A DNA stretch of 64,000 bases from Craterostigma plantagineum. Its lineage: Eukaryota > Streptophyta > Magnoliopsida > Lamiales > Linderniaceae. A program made the position numbers and the translations under genes. Each line of letters opens with the position of its first letter. Positions within the stretch are counted from its first letter, which is position 1. Location: contig JAPQWV010000005.1 in the NCBI GenBank assembly GCA_027422505.1, positions 10,235,501-10,299,500 on the forward strand, in the 5' to 3' direction. Under the pieces are notes generated by a model. That model had not been told where the DNA came from. It did no database searches and saw nothing but the letters and a program-made list of their open reading frames with translations. Shown in pieces: positions 56,220 to 64,000 of the stretch.

Positions 56220-56750
56220 CTAACAGAAAGCTGATCCTTGAAATCCTAACTAGGTAGGTCAGGTCCCCTTCGTTAGTGGAGAGCTGGATTGAAAATCCTA
56301 ATCATATGGATCAGGTCTCTCTGAGTCGGCGGGGAGCTGAATTCAGACAATCGGACAGGATAGATCAAGATCTAGACTTAAAACGTCCTGACGGATTATA
56401 TCAGATCTCTTCTTGCCAGCCTAGGGCCAGACTTGGGAACCTCAAACAGATGACATGGCTTTTTACATGCCAGCATGGAGCTGGCTCAGAAATTCCAAGT
56501 AGATGAATATGTCTTCTCCGGCCAACATAGAGCTGGACTTGTAAATTAGGATTGACCGGATCAAGCTTGTGGGTGAGGACTAACCTGGAATCCGAAGAAC
56601 TGACCCGGATCCTGGGAATCCTGATCAGATAGACCTGGTCTTCATTCATCAACTCGAAGCTGGACTCCTGATTGAATAGATCAGGTCTCTTTGTCGACGG
56701 AGAGTTGACGTAGAACTCCTGCTCACAAAACTAGGTCTCCGTATGTTAGC
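56220..56750 (-). repeat. Degenerate hairpin repeats of reversed copy
   Basis: Units with GGTCAGGTC or GATCAGGTCTC and GAGCTGGA words at about 55-80 bp spacing. Inverted pairs survive in several units, for example CCTGAT/ATCAGG near 56670 and CCTAATC/GATCAGG near 56300. Counterpart of 11150-12360. Confidence 0.5.
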
Positions 56751-56839
56751 ATGGGAGGTGGGTCACCATGCCGTGGACTTTGTCCGTCTCCCTTGATAAG
56801 TTGGATGTCCGCTCTGCTGGCCAATTCCCTGGTCGTGGC

Positions 56840-57051
56840 TCGTCTCAAGGGAGCTAACCGAGCTGTTGAAGCATAGGGATGCCACGATCAGGTGGTTGAA
56901 GGATGAGCTAGCAAGCTTGTGGCAGAACATGGGCAGCTCATCGAGCGCAAGGCTGCAAATCTGCTGGCGAATGAGCAAAAAACCAGGCTGGACCATTCGA
57001 ACTGACAGTCAGAGAAGAGGCACAAAGACTTTACTGCTCGGAGGGATCTGA
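56840..57051 (+). pseudogene. Antisense ORF remnant, upstream part, reversed copy
   Basis: Antisense to this element's LTRs. Reads ELTELLKHRDATIRWLKDEL then ASLWQN, similar to the remnant at 11535-11789. After that the two copies diverge by frameshift. No known domain recognised. Confidence 0.4.
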
Positions 57052-57229
57052 TGTTCATCCCGAATGAAGTCAACGCGGCGTAACTATCCGCCTTCATTTG
57101 CGGGGAATCCTGTCCCAACTTCTAGCTCTCCATAGTCCCTTCGTATTTATCTGGGCTAGCCTTGAGGCTTTCTCGGGCCAGCTTTCATGTACCCAAGCTT
57201 CAGCGAGCAGGTTAGGCCGATGCTCCAAG

Positions 57230-57800
57230 AACGCTGGGTCGAATGCTGCCTGCCAGATTGGAGCTGGACTTAGGTGTCCCGATGAAGTAGATCGGATCTT
57301 AAACGCCAGAGCAGAATTGGACTTAGATACCCAAGCAGATAATCAGGCCTTCGTGCACCAGCACGTAGCTGGACTTATCCCAACAGATAGGTAGGGTCTT
57401 TATGTGCCAGCACGGAGCTGGACATAGAAATCCCAATCCAGATAGATTGGGTCTTTGAGTGCCAGCGCGGAGCTGGACCTAGATAACCCAAACAGGTAGT
57501 TTGGGCCTTCGTGTGCCAGCACAGAGCTGGACTTAGATACCCCGAACAGACATGTCGGGTTTCCGGGTGCCAGCGCAAAGCTGGACTTAGATATCCCAAC
57601 AATTAGGTTGGGTCTTCGTGTGCCAGCAGAGCTGGACTTAGGTATCCCAACAGTTAGGTTGGGTCTTCCTGTGCCAGCGCGGAGCTGGACTTAGATATCC
57701 CAACAGTTAGGTTGGATTTTCTTGTGCCAGTGCTGAGCTGGACTTATTATCCCAAACACGTAGGTTGGGCATTCTGGTGTCAGCGCGGAGCTGGGAGTTC
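57230..57800 (-). repeat. Stem-loop array with covarying stems
   Basis: About ten tandem monomers of 50-60 bp. Stem type 1 (CCAGC/GCTGG) is nearly constant. Stem type 2 changes from monomer to monomer but stays paired: CCCAATC/GATTGGG (57432-57438, 57445-57451), CCCAAAC/GTTTGGG (57487-57493, 57499-57505), CCCGAAC/GTCGGG with one bulged A (57541-57547, 57554-57559), CCCAAC/GTTGGG (57595-57600, 57607-57612; 57646-57651, 57658-57663). Loops are 5-6 bases and AG-rich. It is the inverted counterpart of 10724-11150. Confidence 0.8.
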
Positions 57801-58314
57801 TGCGCCAACTTCTGGCAACCTGTCATTGGTTGTCCGGATGTCTATACCAGAAAGATGATCTGGAAACCTGCACCAGAAAGCTAGTCGAAGCGTCAATGCT
57901 ATGAAGTTAGAATTACCTGGATAGGCTAGGGCTCACTGCCTTCTGTTTTATAGTCTTGAGACTTGTCATCGGCAGATCCGTAGATCTATAGTAAACGCTG
58001 AAACGTTTCCGCCTGGGCTAGGCCAGAGCTTATGATATTCGTCTCCAGCTTAGGCGACATCCCTCCTCATGCACTTTCCTTCTGATATCCTGATGCAATC
58101 ATATCCAAACATTCACCTGAAAGGTTATTGGCAGATTCAAACGTATACCTGAAAGATGTCCGCCGAGGCTAACTTGGTGTTTATCGCTCTCGTTTCTACA
58201 AGTTGGGGGCTCGTCTTCACCAGGTCCGTAGGTTATTGACTATGCTGTACATCTGGAGTTGGGAGTTCTGCGCTGGCTTCTGGCAACCTATCTTTAGGAC
58301 CTAGCCCCGCAAAA

Positions 58315-58722
58315 GTTACGCCAGCCGAATGAGCAGAATACGGCTATTCTTGCTGCCAAGCGGAATGACCTCGCAGCTACTCTGAACCGGCTTGTCGAGG
58401 GGCAACAACAACTCACCGACCTCAAGACTCAGGGTTCGTTGTCAGAAAGGGAGAGGGGTACGAGGGCTGATCTGGAGCGAGCCTTCGACGCTGAGGTGGC
58501 GAAGGAAGTGCAGAGTGACTCGAGTCAATGCGCTGGGAAGGGCGTTCTGCAGGCAGGCTAGAGGGAACACAGCTCTACCAAAACTATCTCTCAACCTCTC
58601 ATGCGGCACTACTTCTTGGGAGGTTTTGCTGCTGGACGAGAGCCAGCTTCCACCCTGGATGTAGCGGTGGCAACTATGAGCGCTCCTCCGGCCTGAACGA
58701 TATCCGCCTAAGTCGGGCATGA
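58315..58722 (+). pseudogene. Antisense ORF remnant, coiled-coil part, reversed copy
   Basis: Open for about 80 codons: NEQNTAILAAKRNDLAATLN, RLVEGQQQLTDLKTQGS, ERAFDAEVAKEVQSDSS, then a stop. After a frameshift near 58520 it continues in another frame as EGRSAGRLEGTQLYQNYLST and LLLGRFCCWTRASFHPGCSG. The charged heptad-like first part suggests a coiled coil. The remnant at 9740-10100 is homologous. Its place in the 3' half and opposite to the LTRs fits the antisense ORFs known from Tat-lineage elements. Confidence 0.45.
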
Positions 58723-58739
58723 TACTTTTCATTTTCGTG

Positions 58740-59500
58740 GATTGGATGCCCGTCATCACAAGGTCCGCAGACTGACTGGGGAGGCTCCCACCTTGGGATG
58801 GGCTAGGGCCTTCGAGCCCTATTTCCAGTCTGGACGTTTAGTCGGGTCTTGGAGGCTTCGTGGCATGTTTTCTTTGCATTTTGCTCGTGCCTTTACCTCA
58901 TTTCGGAAGAATTTTTCTTCCTAACTATTTTGGGCCTGCTTTCCTGCTAATATTCGGACCTGTACTACTACCACTCTCCACTCCCCCTACTTCGAATTGT
59001 GCTGATGTTTATCATCGCATTCGAAGTATGAGAAGAGTGTATCTCCTCATTCGCCAACCTCAATTTTTCCAATCAGTATACTTTGGTAGTATGCGTCAGA
59101 CCTTCTTCGTAGGCTGCAGTACTCATGAATGTTTGCTCATGGGAGAACATGCTCCCAATGTACTCTCTTCCCAACTTCCCACCGCATTTGTATTCAAAAC
59201 TTTCATCCAGAGGTTATGGGCGAATGGAAACATGTACCTGGGAGGCTCCTAGGTGGGCTAGATCTGACACCCCTTGTTTTCACCTTTTATCAAGTCCGTA
59301 GCACGCCGGTGAACCTTTCCACCTTGTGCAAGGCCAGCATTGGCTGGTTCTATCTTTCGTTTGGGGTGAGTCGGAGCCTAGGAGCTTTCTCTCGTATCTG
59401 GAAGGATCCAGAGCCAGCAAGGTTTCCCGGGACATCCGGGGCCGAGAGGCATTTTTTCGTAAAGCCAGCAAGGGCGTATCCCAGTTCGGGTTTAGCAGGC
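58740..59500 (-). other. Unassigned middle part of reversed Tat-like copy
   Basis: Corresponds loosely to 8640-9540 of region B (shared words such as GAATGTTTGCTCA and GGCTGCAGTACT in complement, and the GAGTGGAGAGTGGTAGTAGTA word). Frames on both strands are short and not conserved. Confidence 0.4.
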
Positions 59501-59830
59501 ATTGATCCAGGGTAACCTGGTGCCGGGGCACATCTATGCGGGCGCATTCTCTGCAGGCGCGCCATCTGCACAGCCCTCAAGCATTGGCTCGGTTATATCC
59601 CAATCTGGGTTTATCATGCGTTCATCCAGGGCAATCTGGAGCTGGGCACATTCGTGCGAGTGCAATCTGCGCAGGTGCGCCGTCTGCGCAGCACTCAAGT
59701 ATTGGCTTGGGCATATCTCATTTCGGGTTGAGTTGGAGCTTAGGAGCTCTCAGCCAGCATTGGCTGATTCTATCCCATTTCGGATTGAGTTGGAGCTTAG
59801 GAGCTCTCTCTCGTACCTGGAGTGATCCGG
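59500..59830 (-). repeat. Long-unit repeats of reversed copy
   Basis: Three or four degenerate units of about 110 bp with TGCGCAG, CATTGGCT and TCCAGGGCAATCTGGAG-like words, related to the 100-bp units at 8100-8460. One core still forms CCAG/CTGG. Confidence 0.5.
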
Positions 59831-59844
59831 TGCCGGGGCGTGTT

Positions 59845-60315
59845 TTTTGTTTCGAGCGCCAACAGGTATCCTAGTCTGGAGTAATTCGAAACCTGTGCAT
59901 ATTTTTCATTACAAGCGCCAACAGGCATCCTAGTCCGGAGTAATCCGAAACCTGGGCACATTTTTTGTTTCAAGTGCCAACAGGCATCCTAATCCGGAGT
60001 AATCCGAAACATGGGCATATTTTTCATTTCCAGCGCCACCAGGCATCCTAGTCCGGAGTAATCCGAAACCTGGGCATATTTTTCATTTCAAGCGCCAACA
60101 GGCATCCTAGTCCGGAGTAATCCGAAACGTGGGCATATTTTTTATTTCAAGCGCCAACAGGCATCCTAGTCCGGAGTAATCCGAAACCTGGGCACATTTT
60201 TCACTTCAAGCGCCAGCAGGCATCCTATTCCGGAGTAATCCAAAACCTGGGCACATTTTTCACTTCAAGCGCCAGCAGGCATCCTAGTCCGGAGTAATCC
60301 AAAACCTGGGCGCAC
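59845..60315 (-). repeat. 60-bp tandem array
   Basis: Eight head-to-tail units of 59-60 bp containing GCGCCAACAGGCATCCTAG, TCCGGAGTAATCCGAAACC and a T-rich spacer (ATTTTTCATTTC). CGGA/TCCG around GTAA can form a small stem in each. The array is not found in region A or B, so it expanded in, or was lost from, one lineage of the family. Confidence 0.85.
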
Positions 60316-60329
60316 TTCTTTTTCTGCCT

Positions 60330-60640
60330 CCTCCTCCAGCTGGGGCTACATCGGGGCTTAGAGGCTTCGTGTCCAGCCTGGATCTAAGGCAGGGCTTACA
60401 GGGTTTCACTTCCAGCTTGGATTTAAGCCAGGGCTTACGAGGTTTCGCTTTCAGCCTGGATTTAAGCTAGGGCTTATGGGGTTTCGCCTCCAGCCTGGGT
60501 CTAAGCCAGGGCTTACGGGCTTCTGTTGCCAGCGGAGAGCTGGACCGCCATACCTGCCAAATCTGCAAAGCCACAACCACAGGCAACTCCAACGCACGAG
60601 ACGCAATGAGCGTCGTGAGATAAAAAATAATGATAAGATA
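60330..60640 (-). repeat. Short-unit hairpin array of reversed copy
   Basis: Four units of about 46 bp with CCAGCCTGGATCTAAGCCAG and GGGCTTACGGGGTTTC, each with a CCTGG/CCAGG-type stem. Counterpart of 4620-4930 and 7740-7990. Confidence 0.7.
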
Positions 60641-62546
60641 TAATTTAGTAACTGCATAGTGGAAATAGTGTGTTATGGCAGGTTAGAAGTAAGCCTAGAC
60701 AAATAAATTTCAGCGCCTAGCCCAATATCCCTCCTAATCCGGCGATCTAGAGAGGTGAGATTTTGGGGTATGGGGTAGCTAAGTAAGAGAGCCAGAGGTC
60801 AGTAGTTAAGTAGGAAAGCTGGAGGTCAATAGCTAAAGAGGAAAGGTGGGGGTCCGTAGCTATGTGCGAAAGCTGGAGGTCAGTAGCTAATTGAATAGCT
60901 GGAGGTCAAATGTAGTGTACGGAGGAGATACATAATCCCAGCTAATCCTGACACAGGGCGTTGAAAAAAGGACGGTACTGATTACGGCCGACCAGGAGAC
61001 ATATAGAGGGTGTAGATTGGAGAACATTATGGTCAGACAGAGGTATGTCGTTCTGACAATAGTACGCCTGTAATTGTCTGTCCCAGGTTGTACCATTTGG
61101 GAGTCCTACTGGAGACCTACTGGGCCAGCGGCCCAGTGACAATAATTCCAGCAACCCAACTATTCTAGTCCCAGATAATTAATTTAGCAGACAAATAAAA
61201 ATAGATGAGCCCAATTCCTTTAAGTCCCCCGACTCTAAAAGTCCCACATTTATTTTATTTTATTAACAAAAAATAATTAATACCAGCAAGCTATGAAAAT
61301 TAATCTCAATAACTCCAAAATAATTATTTTCAGGAATTAACTAAAATAATTTCAATAATGAAAAATAATTAATTCACGGCCCCTCGGAAAAAATTCATGC
61401 AGCCCATAAAATAATACTAAGTAACCCAAATATTCTAAAGTCCAACATACCTAAAAGCCCAAACATTTAATTGATATAAGTCACACAATATACTAAGCAT
61501 GTAGTCCAAATATAATTCCTACATACTTAAGAGGCCCAAGCCCATTAGAAACCCTATGTGAAATAACTACAGAACCCCAGATATTATCAAAATTCCATTT
61601 CGCCCCCCAGATCTTAGATTTCGCTGCATTTGGTCCTAAGGGAAATAATACAATTAACCCTATTATTTCTGTAATTCTACTCAACACCCAAAAAGTTAGA
61701 ACACTTACAACCGGGCCCGGAGAGCAATCTCCGGCGAGGACATCGCCGGCGACCAGGGCGGCGGCCGCCGCCGCGACGTCTCTTGCGCCGCTTACCACCT
61801 GCGAAGACAAAGCCCCATCTCTCGTATTCTCTGGCGAAAGTGGGTTAATGGGCTCGTCGCCGGGCTTCGTGTTGGGATCGATGCTACTACGCGCTGCGTC
61901 GCCATTTATAGCTAACAACGAAGGATCCTTTCTCCTTTTGATTTCTGAGTTTGACAGCGAAACTTCGTTGGGGCGAACCGGCGCCTCGGGCTCGACCAGT
62001 GAGTCCGATGAATCGGAGATGGGAGTCGGCCATTGGGCCATTGACCTCGAACCGAGGGTGGAGGCGGAGGTTTTAGTCGAGAGGTGACAAGGGACGAGTG
62101 CAGCGCTTGAATACTGTACAACTGGGTTTATGCTTACGGTCGACGACGCATATGGCTTCTTCAACATCAAAACTGTGCCACAAACTCCAACCTCCAATGA
62201 CCCAGATTCAGGCTTTGGCGACGGCCAGTTTTTCTGCAACGAAGCAGTTTCATGGCTGGCTTTGATAAACTAACGAGCTTCGATTATTGCTGGCCAAATC
62301 TCAGATTTGGAGATTCTAATGAGCGCTTTCTACCCCTGTGACGGCAGCTCAGAATGGGTGGTCGTTTAGTCACCGATAGTGAGGCCAAGGTGGTCGGTGG
62401 CCATGCTTATGGCGAGACAGACTTTCGCCCAGAAAGTGTTCGTTGAAATGCCATAGAATAAAACTGAAGAACGGCAGCCCGGAAAACTTCCAAAAAAGTC
62501 GTCTAATTCGAGCCACGACTCCATATCTCACGTTCCAAACCCTCGA
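60641..62546 (-). other. AT-rich and leader part of reversed Tat-like copy
   Basis: Matches 2640-4480 of region A in reverse: the TAGCTA/GGAGGTC repeats (60770-60910), the AATTAATTATTTT zone (61150-61470) and the leader. A 248-codon minus-strand frame (61493-62239) covers the leader. Only its end is shared with the other copies (see the entry at 3337), and its start is copy-specific, so I do not call it a gene. Confidence 0.5.
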
Positions 62547-62564
62547 TTCCCACAGACGGCGCCA
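62547..62564 (-). promoter_or_regulatory. Primer binding site of reversed Tat-like copy
   Basis: Complement of TGGCGCCGTCTGTGGGAA, two bases from the LTR edge, as in the other two copies. Confidence 0.75.
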
Positions 62565-62566
62565 TT

Positions 62567-63156
62567 TGATGCGGGTTACGACCCCGATCAACAATATTTA
62601 TGGTCCGGGAAATAAAGGTGAGGGCCGGTTCGGATGAAATCGTGGTTGAATGTATGAAGAACGGAACGGAAAAAGTAAAGACACAATAATTTACGTGGTT
62701 CGGATTCGGGTGAATCCTAGGTCCACGGCCGGCCGGAGAATATTCACTATTAATGGAGGAAGACTAAGGGATTCCAAGCACTAAAGGGCTAAGAGAAGAC
62801 TAAGGGATGAAGAGAGAGTATGTGTCTGTGTTCTTGGTGTGTTAGTGTGTGTGAGGCGTGTGGAAGATGATATAAAGTGGATAAGAGCCCCTATTTATAC
62901 TTGTAGGCGCGTTTAGGGTTTGGCACTGCTTCCCCTCGTCAGGTCTCCCGGACGCTTCCTTACCTCTCCTTACCGCTTCCTTTATCCCCTCTGCATAGCT
63001 CCGTAGCTCTCCGGAATATCTCCCGAGCTCCTCCAAACATCACCTTCGTACATTGCCTCTGGTCGGACCTCGTACCTGGTCCTTGCCTCCTTCAGACCCA
63101 ACCTCCTACTCTGCTCTTTGTCAGGAGGAATGCTGGATCGAAGGTCACCCCTATCA
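62567..63156 (-). repeat. 5' LTR of reversed Tat-like copy
   Basis: 590 bp with TG...CA edges (plus strand TGATGCGGG to CCCCTATCA). About 150 bp shorter than LTR2 through internal deletions, and more diverged than the plus-strand LTRs are from one another, so it belongs to an older or different subfamily. Confidence 0.88.
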
Positions 63157-63222
63157 AAAATAATGCGAAAGCCGAATCTTCTCCATGGTTTTTGGAGGAA
63201 GTTCAATCCCATTTAGCACACA

Positions 63223-63715
63223 TTATAGGGAATCAATAACATATAATTTACTCCTATGTTTGTCTTTCTCCATGATGTAACAAGTACCCTTCGTCCTCAA
63301 AAAGAGCAGCAAACCACATCCTACGCCTAACAAAGACACGACCCACCACGTTATATATGTCGCCCTAAAGCAATATCTCCCTATGCACACCGCCGCCTTC
63401 GCTTCGCCCTTTAGACCATCATTCTCACCGTAACTTCTTTCTATGTTGTCTTCGTACTCTCTAGCTGCAATAATGCCATACAGAATGTTGTGATTTATCA
63501 GAATGTTGTGATTTATTGCGGCTCTCTCTAGACCAAAGAGCTCCGACGTTATGGACACTGTTGTCGAGAATACAAAGCCTGAGCCCAGCCCGATTAAGCC
63601 TGTGGCCACGACGAGCGCCGCCTTATGACCCGAGAGAAGGACAAGGATGAGAAACGCTGCTGAGCTTGGGACTAAGGCGATGGCGAACCAACCCGTCCTT
63701 GGGTAATCAAATTTC
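63223..63715 (-). CDS. Last exon of NFD4/nodulin-like major facilitator protein
   Basis: The minus-strand reading begins after a TGCAG acceptor with KFDYPRTGWFAIALVPSSAA, then LILVLLSGHKAALVVATGLI, GLGSGFVFSTTVSITSELFG, and a C-terminal CIGRYCFRATYITWWVVSLL with GCGLLLFLRTKG before TAA. This is the end of a plant nodulin-like/NFD4-type membrane carrier, with three or four transmembrane helices visible. Substrate unknown. The family usually has a conserved NIPLGSLLYG-like segment after INHN. Here that segment is replaced by a tandem copy of the preceding 17-18 bases (INHNILINHNILYG), so one loop or helix edge is altered. The exon stays open. Earlier exons lie beyond the window. Confidence 0.8.
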
Positions 63716-64000
63716 CTGCACGCAGTAGGTACGTTTCACGACTTAGATAATCAGATTTGTTGCAGAAAGTATTACGCTGCTGAATTTTCATGGGAGAACT
63801 GCCACCTTTGATCCGCGAATATTTGGGGTATGAGCGTTTTTTGTTCCTCATGTCCCATGATGCACTTTTACTTTCTAACGTTACAACTTTTGAGCCATAA
63901 CGGTTAATCTAACCGTTAGTTTGGATGAATTACGACTTTGGCCCGTAAAAATTCGGCCTAACCAGCTCGCAATATTTGTTGGTCCAGCTCGTAATGTTGG
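63716..64000 (-). other. Intron of the NFD4-like gene (partial)
   Basis: Follows the acceptor TGCAG on the minus strand. No coding sense. It contains repeated words CCAGCTCG(C/T)AAT(A/G)TT near 63970, suggesting a small repeat or mobile fragment at the window edge. Confidence 0.4.

Larger units (their letters stand above)
55667..63156 (-). mobile_element. Reversed copy of the non-autonomous Tat-like element
   Basis: Read on the minus strand: 5' LTR (62567-63156), primer site, leader, short-unit arrays, a 60-bp array, antisense ORF remnants, stem-loop array, polypurine tract, truncated 3' LTR (55667-55839). The order matches region B on the plus strand, with extra arrays. No gag or pol. It lies 66 bp behind the stop codon of the NFD4-like gene. 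Confidence 0.85.

Noticed and set aside
59845..60315. Regular 60-bp repeats resembling a CRISPR array
   Set aside because: The whole unit is repeated, with no unique spacers, and the context is a plant retrotransposon.
61493..62239. 248-codon minus-strand frame in the reversed Tat-like copy
   Set aside because: Only its end resembles frames in the other copies, and its first 150 residues are copy-specific and low-complexity in part. Kept only as a note on the leader.

Overview
The window is nuclear DNA of a seed plant, most likely a eudicot, from a repeat-rich region. The signs are LTR retrotransposons of typical plant lineages (Copia, Athila-like and Tat-like Ty3/Gypsy, a Tekay/Del-type chromovirus), a CACTA element, hAT-type MITEs, and two host gene fragments that resemble plant families. 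There is no operon structure and there are no ribosome binding sites, rRNA or tRNA genes. I could not assign a species.

Region 1 (1-13320): a tandem complex of one non-autonomous Tat-like LTR retrotransposon family. Three LTRs are separated by a 313-bp spacer. They are followed by a truncated internal region (2621-5230), a truncated LTR (5231-5759), a longer internal region (5760-12575) and a terminal LTR (12576-13320). No gag or pol was found. The internal regions hold tandem arrays whose monomers fold into small hairpins, and remnants of a coiled-coil ORF on the antisense strand.

Region 2 (13710-39258): a gene like the plastid xylulose-5-phosphate/phosphate translocator (XPT), decayed by frameshifts and split by a Copia element (14656-38933, target duplication AGCTA). 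That Copia is a nest. It carries an Athila-like gag-protease element (15784-23508), whose 3' LTR itself holds a hAT-type MITE, and a second Athila-like element (27575-38428, target duplication GCATA) with an in-frame RT/integrase deletion fusion.

Region 3 (39259-48553): a hAT-type MITE (39509-40150), a solo chromovirus LTR with target duplication CACAT (41164-44030), a non-autonomous CACTA element (44302-46317) with a GC-rich, internally duplicated core, and AT-rich intergenic DNA with 400-435-bp tandem repeats.

Region 4 (48554-63156): a chromovirus with most of gag-pol present but five in-frame stops and several frameshifts. Its 3' LTR is cut off and joined to a reverse-oriented copy of the Tat-like element (55667-63156). 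This copy carries the largest hairpin arrays, and several stems there show paired, compensatory base changes.

Region 5 (63157-64000): the last exon and part of an intron of a minus-strand NFD4/nodulin-like major facilitator gene, with the Tat-like element inserted just behind its stop codon.

None of the retroelements looks autonomous. The most unusual signals are the covarying stem-loop arrays of the Tat-like family, the compensatory hairpins in the chromovirus LTR, the palindrome array just upstream of the TATA box in the second Athila-like LTR, and the duplicated polypurine cassettes of both Athila-like elements. Family names rest on motif recognition by eye. No database search was run.
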